DNA of 64,000 nt from Candidatus Sulfotelmatobacter sp. (GCA_036500765.1 DASYBM010000016.1:248001-312000), one strand, 5' to 3'; positions 32,972-42,237 are shown, counted from the stretch's first letter. The notes: a model not told the origin generated them from the letters alone. A program made the numbers and translations.

Positions 32972-34792
32972 GTGAATCCTCGCGTTGAGCGCTATCGACA
33001 ACCCTGGAGGCTGAGGATTCCCGCCGATCCGGGTGAGACCCGTCGGATCGAGAGGTGGTTGGCGACTGCCCGGGTGTTCCTGGCAGTCTCAACGCTGGTG
33101 GCGATCCGCATGGACCCCACCGAACTGGGGAGTTCATGGGCGGCGTATGGTCTATTTGTTTTTTATTTGGCGAATGGAATTCTGATTCTGATGCTGCTCC
33201 GGCGGCGGCGGGAGTCGACCGCAGGCTTTCGCTGGTTGGTGCATGCGGGAGACGTGGCCTGGCCGGCATTGATTTCAATTTTTGCCGAAGGACCGAGGGC
33301 TCCCTTTTTCTTGTTTTTTTTCTTCGTGCTGGCAGCCGCGGCCTATCGTTGGGGGCTTTGGGAAACGCTGGGGACGGCTGCGGCCGAAGTAGCCTTGCTG
33401 TGGATTGAGAGCTTTGTTCTGATCCACGGCTGGTTGAGTCCGGGACGGGCGGCGACGTGGCGGGCGTTGCTTGGGCTGCGGGTAAATTCTGCGGCCTTCG
33501 GTCCGCAACAGCTGTTCATGCTGTCGATCTACCTGCTGGTGATGGGTTTGATGCTGGGATATCTGGCGGAGCAGCAGAAACATTTGCGGGCAGAGAAGGC
33601 AGTAGTGACCGGAACGCTGTCGCGAATACGGGTGGAAGCGGGCCTGACCGGAACCATTCAGGAGATCTTTCACGAAGCCATGGCCATGTATGGAGCCTCG
33701 CGGGTGGTGGTGGCATCGCAGGAATCGCACAGTCAAAAAGTATTTGTCGGAGAACTCGACGAGCCCGACGGCCGGGTGGCGTCGGAATTTCGCTGGTTGG
33801 AATCGGCCGCGCGAGATGGAAAGACTTATCTGGACGATTTTCCCGGGGCCGTGTGTTGCGCCTCAGCGGATGAGGGCCGATGGAAAACGCTGGCGTTGGA
33901 TGAGACCGGGCACGCAGTGCCGGTGGCGGATCTTGGCCCATTTTCCCAGTTGCGGGAGGTGCAGAAATTCGATTCTGTGGCTACCGTTGCGTTTCTATTT
34001 GGCAGCGAATGGAGGGGCCGGGTCTTCCTGTTTAATCCCTCACGGCGGGGCGAGAAGCAGGAACAATTGCGTTTTCTGCTGGATCTGGTCCATCAGGTGG
34101 GGCCTGCGGTCTACAACGTATATCTTCTGCACCGGCTGCGGCGGCGGGCTGGAGCGGCGGAGCGCGCGCGCTTTGCGCGGGAACTTCACGACGGAGCGGT
34201 ACAGTCGTTGATCGCCGTGGAAATGCAGGTGGACGTGCTGCGGCGGCAATCCGATGCGGGGAAACCGATTGGTTCTGAATTGGGCCGGATTCAGGGACTG
34301 CTGCGCGAGGAAGTGCTTAAGTTGCGAGAACTGATGCAGCAGATGAAAGCGATCGACGTGGATGCGCAGCGTCTGCTCGGGGTTTTGAACGATACGGTCG
34401 AACGTTTTCAACGGGAGACCGGGATCAGCGCGCGCTTCGTGACCGAACTCGAGGAGCTGGATATGCCGCAACGGGTATGTCGCGAGATCCTGCGGATTGT
34501 GCAGGAAGGATTGGTCAACGTGAGAAAACACAGCGGAGCGCGGCATGCGCTGGTGCGTCTGGCGTCGAGCCAGGGACGATGGAGCCTCACCATGGAAGAC
34601 GATGGCAAGGGATTTCCTTTTGCCGGCCGTTATAACCAGGATCAGATGGAAGAGGCGGGGAAAGGGCCTATGATCATCAAGGAACGTGTGCGGTTGATTG
34701 CCGGGCAACTCACGGTAGAATCGAATCCCGGACAGGGAACCCGGCTGGAAATCAGCGTGCCGCGGAGCGGGGAAGTGCCTCATGAACTTTAG
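32972..34792 (+). CDS. Membrane sensor histidine kinase, NarL partner type (HisKA_3)
   Basis: A 606-residue protein with four to five N-terminal membrane helices (about residues 33-195), a GAF-like region (~200-380), HisKA_3 with H406 (RFARELHDGAVQSLIAVEMQ) and a complete HATPase_c domain (EGLVNVRKHSGA, EDDGKGFPF, GQGTRLEIS). It senses an unknown signal and phosphorylates the regulator encoded next, whose start overlaps its stop by 11 bases. GTG start at 32972; GGAG lies eleven bases upstream. Unlike the neighbouring kinase on the other strand, its catalytic boxes are intact. Confidence 0.9.
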   Translation: MNPRVERYRQPWRLRIPADPGETRRIERWLATARVFLAVSTLVAIRMDPTELGSSWAAYGLFVFYLANGILILMLLRRRRESTAGFRWLVHAGDVAWPALISIFAEGPRAPFFLFFFFVLAAAAYRWGLWETLGTAAAEVALLWIESFVLIHGWLSPGRAATWRALLGLRVNSAAFGPQQLFMLSIYLLVMGLMLGYLAEQQKHLRAEKAVVTGTLSRIRVEAGLTGTIQEIFHEAMAMYGASRVVVASQESHSQKVFVGELDEPDGRVASEFRWLESAARDGKTYLDDFPGAVCCASADEGRWKTLALDETGHAVPVADLGPFSQLREVQKFDSVATVAFLFGSEWRGRVFLFNPSRRGEKQEQLRFLLDLVHQVGPAVYNVYLLHRLRRRAGAAERARFARELHDGAVQSLIAVEMQVDVLRRQSDAGKPIGSELGRIQGLLREEVLKLRELMQQMKAIDVDAQRLLGVLNDTVERFQRETGISARFVTELEELDMPQRVCREILRIVQEGLVNVRKHSGARHALVRLASSQGRWSLTMEDDGKGFPFAGRYNQDQMEEAGKGPMIIKERVRLIAGQLTVESNPGQGTRLEISVPRSGEVPHEL

Positions 34793-35471
34793 AAAAGCGC
34801 AACAGGTTCGACTGGTGATTGCCGACGACCACCCGATCTTCCGCGATGGTTTGCGCCGGTTGCTGGAGGCCGAGGCCGACTTGAAGGTTCTGGGGGAAGC
34901 GTCGGACGGCGCCGAAGCCGTGAAGATGGCCAAGCAACTGAAACCCGACATTTTGCTGCTTGATCTGGCAATGCCGAAACATCCGGGACTGGAAGCCTTG
35001 CGGGAGTTGAGTATGCCCGCGAACGCGACTCCGGTGCGGGTAATTTTGCTGACCGCGGCCGCGGAGAAAAGCCAGATTGTGGAGGCGCTACAGTTGGGCG
35101 CTCGCGGCGTGGTGCTGAAAGATTCCGCCACGCAGCTGCTGCTGAAGGCGATTCACACGGTGATGGCCGGAGAATACTGGGTAGGGCGGGAGAGCGTATC
35201 GAATCTGGTGCAGTATCTGCGTACGTTGATGCAGTCCTCGCACGACGAAGCGCGGCAGAAAAAGTTCGGCCTGACGCCGCGCGAACTGGAAATCGTTTCG
35301 GCGGTCGTGGCCGGGTACTCTAACAAGGAAATAGCGGAATATTTCAAGATCAGCGAAGATACCGTAAAACATCATCTCAGCAATATCTTTGACAAGTTGG
35401 GGGTTTCGACGCGGCTGGAGCTGGCGCTGTTTGCGGTGAATCAGGCGCTACCGCTTAAGAGCATTGCTTAG
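34782..35471 (+). CDS. NarL/FixJ-family response regulator
   Basis: A 229-residue protein. The receiver domain has acidic D15-D16, phospho-acceptor D61 (ILLLDLAMPKHPG) and the conserved Lys in GVVLKDSA. A LuxR-type HTH lies at about residues 165-225 (LTPRELEIVSAVVAGYSNKE, then VKHHLSNIFDKLGVSTR). It is translationally coupled to the upstream kinase by an 11-base overlap and is its obvious cognate partner. DNA targets are not apparent; the next gene downstream is a Flp pilin. Confidence 0.93.
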   Translation: MNFRKAQQVRLVIADDHPIFRDGLRRLLEAEADLKVLGEASDGAEAVKMAKQLKPDILLLDLAMPKHPGLEALRELSMPANATPVRVILLTAAAEKSQIVEALQLGARGVVLKDSATQLLLKAIHTVMAGEYWVGRESVSNLVQYLRTLMQSSHDEARQKKFGLTPRELEIVSAVVAGYSNKEIAEYFKISEDTVKHHLSNIFDKLGVSTRLELALFAVNQALPLKSIA

Positions 35472-35565
35472 AACAGGTTGCGGAGACGTGATGTGGCACT
35501 TCGGTGCCATTGGCGGGGGGTGGGTGTAGCTACTAGAATTTGGTTACAGCCAGAAAGAGGAGCCC

Positions 35566-35730
35566 GTGGCAAAACGTTTACAGCAGCTCTGGAACGATGA
35601 GCGTGGACAGGACATTGCCGAATACGCAGTGATGTTGGCTGTGATTCTGGTGATTGTCGTGGGCACGATCCGACTCATCGGGTCCAATGCCAACAACGTG
35701 TTTTCGCAAGTCGGCAGCGCCATTCAGTAG
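35566..35730 (+). CDS. Flp family type IVb pilin
   Basis: A 54-residue prepilin. A short basic leader ends in a Gly (NDERGQD), then comes the Flp motif I-A-E-Y followed by a hydrophobic segment (AVMLAVILVIVVGTIRLIG). A GTG start at 35566 has AAGAGGAG five bases upstream. Cleavage after the Gly would leave a mature pilin of about 40 residues for Tad-type pili. No tad assembly genes lie in the window, but the kinase/regulator pair 94 bases upstream could control it. Confidence 0.82.
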   Translation: MAKRLQQLWNDERGQDIAEYAVMLAVILVIVVGTIRLIGSNANNVFSQVGSAIQ

Positions 35731-35855
35731 TTCGCGAGTCGTGAGTTTCGTGAAAAGTTGAGCGGCTCAGTTGGATTGTATGCCTGCCCAGCGAGAAGGC
35801 TTGAGTCCTTCCGCGTCCGTCTCTGTTTTCTTAACAAACATTTCCGGCCAACAGT

Positions 35856-37646
35856 TTATTTTTGCTCGGCCTGCGAAGGCGACTTCGTGGTCAGCGCCAT
35901 TTTTTCTGCGCCTCCGGCGGAGATCCGGGTCAGGTAAGGAAAGAAGGGTGTGATCTCGAACTCCATTTTCTCGCGTGCCGAAGTTAACGCGACGGGTTTG
36001 GCTTTGGAGAGTTCTACCTGATCGGTCCAGGGATCGACTTTGATGCGGCCGCCCAAAGGCAGGGCCGCGATCTGATCGAGTTTCTTCTCGTCGAGTGCCG
36101 GGGCGGAAGCCAGCAGGCTCGCCATGCGGACGCTGTTCTTTCCACTGGCAAAGCTGTCGCCGAGATGAGGACGAATTAACTGCTGGAGTTCGGCCCTTTT
36201 CTGCTGCAACGCTCGCAGAAACAGTCCGGCATTTCCCAGTTTGTCTTTGTACGGGGAGTTCTTCAGGAGCTCAAGAGCCTTGGTGTCGGCGGCTTCTTCC
36301 TCCGCGGCGCTGTGCTTGAAGTCGAGGCGCTGGAAGGATTCTTCGTCGGGGAAGAAGAGCTTGTCGTTGAAGGCGAGCTTAGTGTCGAAGCGATGGCCGA
36401 GAACGATGTGGCTGAGTTCATGGGCCAGAACCATGGCGAGGGACGCTTCGTCGGGAAGGACATCGAGCAGACCGCGGCTCATGACAATAGTGTGGCCGAT
36501 GGTGAAAGATTCAAGCGGAGAGGTGAGAAGAATGCGGCAGTGAAAGTCTCCCTGCAAGTCGATGTTGTTGGTGACGAGCAGATTGTTGACCACGGTCGCC
36601 AGAACTTTGTCGACTTCGCCGGGAGGCGCAAGTAAGCCGATCTTCTGGAGGCGGTCGACGGCATTTTCTTCGGCCTGTTTTTCCCACATGCGCTCGGCAA
36701 CGATGGGAGTGGCATCGGAAGCGGCGGCGCTCAGGTCGTTGATGGATTGCGGAGAATCGACGAGGATCTGGGTGAATTCCTCGTTCCTGCTCAGGCCTCG
36801 CAAGTCATAACCCCAGAGCCGGGTCTGTGCCTTGAAGTTCAGGCTCTTGGTGAGCCCGGTTTTGAGATTCGATTCTTCGGTATAGACGTAGGCGGGCAGC
36901 CATGTGCCGGGGCGCATGTTCAGGCGCCAACTGTCGAAATGGAAGAAGAAGTTGATTTTGGGCTGCGGATAATAACTTCCATTGAAGCGGACGATGTTGT
37001 AATCCTGGTCCTCCACCCAGATTCTGCCCATGAAGCGCGAGGTCTTGTCGCCTTCTCTGGGCTGGACATCGATCACGAGGCAACGCAGTTCGCCAAGGAA
37101 TTCGCGGCGCACGAAGGTGAATTTGTAATATCTCTTTTGGAAATCGGAGTCGAGTACCACCATTTGAGCGAAGCCCATGGGCAGGAAATGCAGGGAGTAG
37201 ACGCCGGTCAGCTTGGTGAGCATGCGATGGCCGAAGCCGGGCTGGCCCACGAAGGAGGTGTCCTCGGGGCCATCGGTCATATCGAGGCGGCCGAGAAAAT
37301 ACTGGTCTTTGACCGGGATCGGGTTGCCCGCGCTGTCGTTCTTCAGGTCTTGCAGATAAGTTTCGACCATGGGATGCATGTGCCGCATCTGCGCCATGAA
37401 CAAATGCTCGCGCTGCACCACCCGGTCGACAACATCATTGAGCGTGACGGCGGCCGGGGAAAGTGAATCCGGGCTCTGAGCGGGCGCGGTGGGTGCCGAC
37501 ATGGCCGGCGCTGGGGCCGCAGCCGGTGCGGTCGCCGGATCAAGAGCCGGCTGGGCCGGAGCCGGCGCAGCTGTCTGAGCGGCAGCGATCAGAACACATA
37601 CCAAGACAAGACCAACCACGTGGGAGCCCGTACCAAGTATTCGCAT
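35856..37646 (-). CDS. Exported M48-type metallopeptidase with N-terminal beta-rich domain
   Basis: A 596-residue protein. The signal peptide (GLVLVCVLIAAAQTA) is followed by an Ala/Pro-rich linker to about residue 60. A region of unknown fold follows (~65-290, FLGELRCLVIDVQPREG). The peptidase domain has HELSH at 409-413 and a second Glu in AAEEEAADTKALELL. The M48 family includes BepA/LoiP-type periplasmic proteases that act on outer-membrane assembly. Start at 37646 with AGAAGG upstream. It lies 36 bases from the TonB gene on the same strand. Confidence 0.85.
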   Translation of the reverse strand: MRILGTGSHVVGLVLVCVLIAAAQTAAPAPAQPALDPATAPAAAPAPAMSAPTAPAQSPDSLSPAAVTLNDVVDRVVQREHLFMAQMRHMHPMVETYLQDLKNDSAGNPIPVKDQYFLGRLDMTDGPEDTSFVGQPGFGHRMLTKLTGVYSLHFLPMGFAQMVVLDSDFQKRYYKFTFVRREFLGELRCLVIDVQPREGDKTSRFMGRIWVEDQDYNIVRFNGSYYPQPKINFFFHFDSWRLNMRPGTWLPAYVYTEESNLKTGLTKSLNFKAQTRLWGYDLRGLSRNEEFTQILVDSPQSINDLSAAASDATPIVAERMWEKQAEENAVDRLQKIGLLAPPGEVDKVLATVVNNLLVTNNIDLQGDFHCRILLTSPLESFTIGHTIVMSRGLLDVLPDEASLAMVLAHELSHIVLGHRFDTKLAFNDKLFFPDEESFQRLDFKHSAAEEEAADTKALELLKNSPYKDKLGNAGLFLRALQQKRAELQQLIRPHLGDSFASGKNSVRMASLLASAPALDEKKLDQIAALPLGGRIKVDPWTDQVELSKAKPVALTSAREKMEFEITPFFPYLTRISAGGAEKMALTTKSPSQAEQK

Positions 37647-37682
37647 AAAAACCTTCTGGGAACCGATCGCGCCGATGAAAAC

Positions 37683-38723
37683 TCACGCCAACTGAAAAAT
37701 AATGTGCAATACGACGGTCGAGTCCGAAGGCTGGCCGTCCTGCAAAGCGGGCTTGAAGCGAATCTGCTCGGCGGCGTGTACCGCCGCGTCGTCCAGACCA
37801 TGCCCCAACCCATGAACGATCTTCAATACACGCAGCCTGCCGCTGGCTTCAAGAACGACCTGTAGCAGCACCTCGCCCTCAATGCGTTCAGAGCGTGCCT
37901 CCTCAGTGTAGATCGGAAGCGGCTTGGAGAGGATTTCTGCGGGAACGATTTTCGCCGCCGCCTGCGCAGCGGGACGCGACTGAACGGTCGGGGGAGCGGG
38001 GACGTCGGCGTCGCCGAAACCGGCAGAATGAACTGCGGATCGCGGAGGAGAAGAAGTACGGGCGTCGCCGGTGGCGAGGCCGCCGCCGAATCCGGTGCTC
38101 GCTACGACTCCGCGAACGCCATTCGCGCCGCCGGTTCCGTTGCCCTTGCCGGGGCCCACGGGCATATCGAATCCGCCCGCAGCGGCGATGTTGACGGCCC
38201 TGGTCTGAGTCGTCTTGGCAGGAATTCCGTTCGGATCGCCAAAGCCACCAGTCTGTACTTGTTGTGGAGGCCGCTCAATGGTCTGCGGCGCGGAGCTCCC
38301 GGTAGAAAAGACATTGGTTCGCACGATCTGCCGCGGAAGTGCCGGAGATGAGAGAGGAAGGGGATCGATCTTGGAGACCATCTTCAGTGGAACTTGCGGC
38401 GCGTCTTCGACCTTAGGTTTTGGCTGCGGACGGGAATCTGGCAAACGAAGTGCCGCCGCCGGAGGATCGAGCTGAGCTAATCGGACCGGCCTTATCAGTT
38501 GCCGCTGTGGCGCGTGATTTACCGGGGGCGGCGTGGCCACCAAGGCCACGAGTTGGAGGTCCTTCTTGGGGCGCTCGAGGATCTCGGGATGCAGAACGGG
38601 AATCCAAACCAGAATCGCGATGATCACCGCTTGCGTACCGTAGCTGAAGACGAACTCGTGCCACGGAGCCCGCCAATGGGGTAACGAGGAGAACAGTATT
38701 GATTCGGTAGAGGGAGACGCCAT
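37683..38723 (-). CDS. TonB-like energy transducer
   Basis: A 346-residue protein. A single membrane anchor at about residues 25-45 is followed by a long Pro/Gly/Ser-rich periplasmic spacer, then a C-terminal TonB domain with PLPIYTEEARSERIEGEVLL and GLDDAAVHAAEQIRFKPALQ. It couples proton motive force to outer-membrane receptors. No ExbB/ExbD or receptor is adjacent in the window. The ATG at 38723 is preferred over a TTG two codons upstream. It may be cotranscribed with the M48 peptidase downstream. Confidence 0.85.
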   Translation of the reverse strand: MASPSTESILFSSLPHWRAPWHEFVFSYGTQAVIIAILVWIPVLHPEILERPKKDLQLVALVATPPPVNHAPQRQLIRPVRLAQLDPPAAALRLPDSRPQPKPKVEDAPQVPLKMVSKIDPLPLSSPALPRQIVRTNVFSTGSSAPQTIERPPQQVQTGGFGDPNGIPAKTTQTRAVNIAAAGGFDMPVGPGKGNGTGGANGVRGVVASTGFGGGLATGDARTSSPPRSAVHSAGFGDADVPAPPTVQSRPAAQAAAKIVPAEILSKPLPIYTEEARSERIEGEVLLQVVLEASGRLRVLKIVHGLGHGLDDAAVHAAEQIRFKPALQDGQPSDSTVVLHIIFQLA

Positions 38724-39094
38724 AACCAATTCTGGTTCCAGCCTGCTTCAGATGCTTAAACACCCACTAGAGGGCGAAAGTTCTTCTGCCATTTCGGTCG
38801 ATGGGAACCTGGAAAAGCAGCGTTCAAGATTCAAGTAAGCGTACCGTCCCAGATGCCGTGATGCACGATAAAGGCCATTCTTCCTGTCGAGGAGTAGAAG
38901 TAACTCCATTCAAAGGAATATTTTACGATAACTTGGCTTGGCGCGGGAGGCGCGGAGCAACGAACCCATGCAAAAAAATACATCCAGGGGGTCAGATTTC
39001 CCCGGGCCGGATTGCCGGGGCCGGATTGCCAGGGCCAGATTCCGGGGGAAGATTGCCGGGGGAACTGCGGCGCGCCGGGTGTTTGCGCGCTCCC
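38724..39094. other. Intergenic stretch of 371 bases with a minisatellite
   Basis: Between the TonB start and the stop of the sugar dehydrogenase. No gene is apparent. Its right part holds a 14-bp tandem array (38992-39062). Confidence 0.55.
38992..39062. repeat. 14-bp tandem repeat, about five copies
   Basis: CCGGATTGCCGGGG (39007-39020) is followed by CCGGATTGCCAGGG, CCAGATTCCGGGGG and AAGATTGCCGGGGG, ending at 39062. A fifth, 15-base degenerate unit precedes them (38992-39006). Confidence 0.82.
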
Positions 39095-40507
39095 TCAGCA
39101 GTGGATAATCTTTGGGTCTGCGATCCCCTTGGTGGCGTTGCGGGTGTCGACCACCAGTTGGGCCTCCTGCACGATGCGTCGATAATCGTAATCGGAGTGG
39201 TCGGTTACGATAACGACACAATCGTACTGCGCAAGATTTTTCAGTTCCGCGCACTTCATTTGCAGATCATACTTCCGGCCTTTGCCGATGACAGGGAAAT
39301 AGGGATCGTGATAGCTGACCTGGGCTCCATCTTTCTGTAGGAGTTCGATGATGGTGAGTGAGGGTGACTCGCGAAGGTCGTCGATGTCGCGCTTGTAGGC
39401 CACGCCCAACACCAGAACCCGCGCGCCATTTACCGCTTTCTTGTGGCCGTTCAGCGCGCCCGCGACCGACGATAAAACGTGGTAGGGCATGTTGGTGTTG
39501 ATTTCCCCGGCGAGTTCGATGAAGCGGGTGCGGAAATCCCACTCTTTGGCCTTCCACGAGAGGTAGAAGGGATCGACGGGAATGCAATGGCCGCCGAGGC
39601 CCGGGCCGGGATAGAAGGGATGAAAGCCGAAAGGCTTGGTGGACGCGGCTTCGATGACCTCCCAGATATCAATGCCCATGCGCAGGCACAACAGCTTGAG
39701 TTCGTTGACCAGGGCGATGTTGACGCAGCGGTAAATGTTTTCGAGGAGTTTGGTCATCTCCGCGGCTGCGGGCGACGATACCGGAACGGTGCGATTGAAA
39801 ATAGCACCGTAAAGGACTGCGGCGAGCGCAGAGGCTTGCGGGTTTAATCCTCCGACGACTTTCGGAATGTCGCGGCGGGCGACCGTGGTGTTGCCGGGAT
39901 CTTCGCGTTCGGGGGAGAAGGCTACGAAGAATTCTTTTCCCGTGAGAGGGGCGCTGCGCGCGGCCTTTAGGCCGGCCTTATTTTCTTTTTCGAGGATCGG
40001 AATCATTACTTCTTCGGTGGTGCCGGGGTAGGTCGTACTCTCGAGCACGACCAACTGTCCGGCGCGAAGATGAGGGGCGATGGAGTGGGTGGTGTTGGTG
40101 ATGAAGCTGAGGTCGGGCTCATGGTATTCATTCAGAGGAGTGGGGACGCAGATGATGATGGCGTCCATGGCGGAGATTTGCGAATAGTCGGCGGTGGCGG
40201 AAAATCCGTTGGCCTTGGCGGCCTGAATTTCGTCAGTGGCGATGCGATAGATATAAGAGCCGCCTTTGGCCAGGGTGTCGACCTTGCGGGCGTCGATGTC
40301 GAAGCCGGTCACGGGAAACTTCTGTTCGCTGTACAAGAGCGCGAGCGGAAGCCCGACGTAACCGAGGCCGATGATGCCGATGCGGGCCTGGCGCTGCTGA
40401 ATTCTGGCCTTCCATTGTTCAACGCTCGGGTGATCGACACTCGCATGATCGACCGTCGCGCTCTTGAGTTGCTCAAACGACGTATCTGGGGCAGAGTAGA
40501 TGGTCAT
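39095..40507 (-). CDS. UDP-N-acetylhexosamine 6-dehydrogenase (WecC/WbpA/TviB type)
   Basis: A 470-residue nucleotide-sugar dehydrogenase. Its NAD-binding GLGYVGLPLAL motif lies about 45 residues in, the central domain contains SPEREDPGN, and the catalytic Cys is C308 (GPGLGGHCIPVDPFYLSWKA). The C-terminal UDP-binding domain carries VLVLGVAYKRDIDDLRESPS. The GGHCIPVDP version is typical of enzymes oxidising UDP-GlcNAc or UDP-ManNAc to the uronic acid rather than UDP-glucose. The N-terminal 40 residues include an in-frame VDHAS/VDHPS duplication. It is the first gene of the polysaccharide locus, divergent from the DUF218 gene. Confidence 0.88.
   Translation of the reverse strand: MTIYSAPDTSFEQLKSATVDHASVDHPSVEQWKARIQQRQARIGIIGLGYVGLPLALLYSEQKFPVTGFDIDARKVDTLAKGGSYIYRIATDEIQAAKANGFSATADYSQISAMDAIIICVPTPLNEYHEPDLSFITNTTHSIAPHLRAGQLVVLESTTYPGTTEEVMIPILEKENKAGLKAARSAPLTGKEFFVAFSPEREDPGNTTVARRDIPKVVGGLNPQASALAAVLYGAIFNRTVPVSSPAAAEMTKLLENIYRCVNIALVNELKLLCLRMGIDIWEVIEAASTKPFGFHPFYPGPGLGGHCIPVDPFYLSWKAKEWDFRTRFIELAGEINTNMPYHVLSSVAGALNGHKKAVNGARVLVLGVAYKRDIDDLRESPSLTIIELLQKDGAQVSYHDPYFPVIGKGRKYDLQMKCAELKNLAQYDCVVIVTDHSDYDYRRIVQEAQLVVDTRNATKGIADPKIIHC
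40424..40453. repeat. 15-bp in-frame tandem duplication in sugar dehydrogenase N-terminus
   Basis: GCTCGGGTGATCGAC (40424-40438) followed by ACTCGCATGATCGAC (40439-40453), 12 of 15 identical, encoding VDHAS-VDHPS on the minus strand. Confidence 0.7.
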
Positions 40508-40634
40508 GAAAATTTCCGGGATGAAGCCAGAATAAGCAGCATCAAGGCGATTCGATTTTAGCATGCAGGGATAAGCCGGTTCGGCGGCGGAGTGCGGGGA
40601 AAGCCGGAATCCGCAATTCGGCCAGGGGGATTCA

Positions 40635-41234
40635 TTGTTGTTGAAGAACGTGCGGGCAAGCGGACGAGTGTGGATTTTCGCGCTGCTATCGATCGCGATA
40701 TTGACGACATTAACGGCGAATGCCGGCCGGTTGCTGGTAGTGGACGCTCCGGAAAAATCGGACATAATTCTGGTTCTGGCCGGCGAGACGAATCATCGTC
40801 CGGCGCATGCCCTTCAGCTATTGCGGGAGGGATATGGACCCCGCGTGCTCATGGACGTTCCAACCGCAGAAATGGTTTACAACGTGAGCACGATGCAGAT
40901 TGCGCAAGAATATGTGCAGAGCCTGCCTGAGGCGGCTTCGATCCAAATCTGTCCCATTGAAGGGTTGTCGACGCGGGACGAAGCGCACGACGTGGAAAAA
41001 TGTCTGGCGGGAGATCCGGCCAGCCACATTCTGCTCGTCACCTCCGATTACCACACTCGCCGCGCGCTCAGTATTTTTCGTCACGAGATTCACGGGAAAT
41101 ATTTCTCGATGGCGGCGGCTCGCGACGACGCGGAATTTGGGAAGGACTGGTGGACCCATCGGGAATGGGCGAAAACTTGTTTGGCGGAGTGGCAAAGACT
41201 GGTGTGGTGGAGTCTGGTGGATCGCTGGCGCTGA
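40635..41234 (+). CDS. DUF218 (YdcF/SanA-like) membrane-anchored protein
   Basis: A 199-residue protein with an N-terminal membrane anchor (about residues 13-33) and a DUF218 core: SDIILVLAGETNHRPAHALQ, then a HILLVTSDYHTRRALSIFR block. DUF218 proteins such as ElyC and SanA are linked to envelope polysaccharide and lipid-carrier metabolism. The reading begins at a run of TTG codons at 40635, with GGGGA upstream. It is divergent from the sugar dehydrogenase and lies within the polysaccharide locus. Confidence 0.78.
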   Translation: MLLKNVRASGRVWIFALLSIAILTTLTANAGRLLVVDAPEKSDIILVLAGETNHRPAHALQLLREGYGPRVLMDVPTAEMVYNVSTMQIAQEYVQSLPEAASIQICPIEGLSTRDEAHDVEKCLAGDPASHILLVTSDYHTRRALSIFRHEIHGKYFSMAAARDDAEFGKDWWTHREWAKTCLAEWQRLVWWSLVDRWR

Positions 41235-41340
41235 AGCGAATCGTCTGCAATTGCTTGTCTGACGGCTTGTCCCGCGAGTAAATGCATTCCCGAAACCGTT
41301 GAGTTTTCCACCGAAAACGGTTTTCCCTGCACAAAAGGCA

Positions 41341-41370
41341 TTGACTGGTGACAACTAAGGAGGATACGAT
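41341..41370 (+). promoter_or_regulatory. Candidate sigma-70 promoter for the FecR-like gene
   Basis: TTGACT (41341-41346), an 18-base spacer, and TACGAT (41365-41370), 42 bases before the ATG at 41413. Five of six and four of six bases match consensus. Confidence 0.45.
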
Positions 41371-41412
41371 TCGGTGCACGGTCACCTAAATAGTTATTAA
41401 CGGAGTGTGGGA

Positions 41413-42096
41413 ATGGGTAAGTCCGCGTTTCGCGGTATGGTGAGTTGCGTGCTGATGATACTGTTCCCCGGTTCGTTGTTCGCGGCCGACACAAACGCGG
41501 CCATGCTTTACGTCAATGGCAACGGCGCCGCCTGGGTGAATGGCGCGCACGTACCGCGTTCGACTTCGGCTATTTTCTCCGGCGATCTCCTTCAGACCCG
41601 TTCCGATTCTGTCGTGAATATCAACCAGCCCGGGTCGAGTATCACGGTTCTCTCCGACTCTCTAGTGCAGTTCGAAGGATCGTCGGTCGATATTCAACAT
41701 GGCGGTATAGCGGTAGCGACTTCCAAAGGAGTTGCAGCCACAGCGGGAGATGTAAAAATCGTGCCGGCGTCCAGTGCCTGGACGGAATTTAATGTCACCG
41801 ACATCGATGGTACGGTTCGGATTGCCGCCCGCAAAGGGAACTTGACCATTAGCGACGGCAAGGATGTGACGACGCTGGCGCAAGGTCAGGACACGACCCG
41901 CGACGAAACGTCCGCTACTCCCGACAAGGATGGCAAGAAGAAAAATAAGAAACGTGGAGTCGGCGCGGCCCCGGCGGCAGGCGGCGGAATCATGAATTCT
42001 CCTCTCGCGGTCGGTATTGGCGCGGGAGCGATTATCGGGGTTACGACCTGGGTGCTGGTGAAGAGCGACAATCCTGCGAGCCCTACCAAGCCCTAG
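41413..42096 (+). CDS. FecR-like exported protein with C-terminal membrane helix
   Basis: A 227-residue protein. The signal peptide ends at about residue 24 (GSLFAAD). A FecR-type beta domain follows (AMLYVNGNGAAWVNGAHVPR, SAIFSGDLLQTRSDS, TDIDGTVRIAARKGNLTI), then a Lys/Ala linker and a C-terminal hydrophobic helix (LAVGIGAGAIIGVTTWVLV). ATG at 41413 with GGAG seven bases upstream; a GTG two codons earlier is less well placed. Proteins of this make-up are common next to exopolysaccharide loci and may sense or scaffold the envelope. The role is unknown. Confidence 0.75.
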   Translation: MGKSAFRGMVSCVLMILFPGSLFAADTNAAMLYVNGNGAAWVNGAHVPRSTSAIFSGDLLQTRSDSVVNINQPGSSITVLSDSLVQFEGSSVDIQHGGIAVATSKGVAATAGDVKIVPASSAWTEFNVTDIDGTVRIAARKGNLTISDGKDVTTLAQGQDTTRDETSATPDKDGKKKNKKRGVGAAPAAGGGIMNSPLAVGIGAGAIIGVTTWVLVKSDNPASPTKP

Positions 42097-42192
42097 CCAA
42101 AGTTCGAGCCCCCTCAAAATCCCCACTTTTTGGAAAAAATGCGAGAGATTCATGGTCACTACGGTTGGGCTCTACGCCGCCCCGTTAGGCCC

Positions 42193-42237
42193 GAGATCCT
42201 TCGCTCCGCCTGAAAAACGGCTGCGCTCAGGATGACA
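42193..42237. repeat. 45-bp dispersed repeat, copy 3
   Basis: GAGATCCTTCGCTCCGCC...GCGCTCAGGATGACA, between the FecR-like gene and the convergent O-antigen ligase gene. Confidence 0.88.

Noticed and set aside
35471-35856. A Tad pilus assembly cluster around the Flp pilin
   Set aside because: No TadA, TadB/C, RcpA or prepilin peptidase is recognisable here; only the pilin is present.
38992-39062. CRISPR or origin iterons
   Set aside because: Repeats are contiguous without spacers and no replication gene is nearby.
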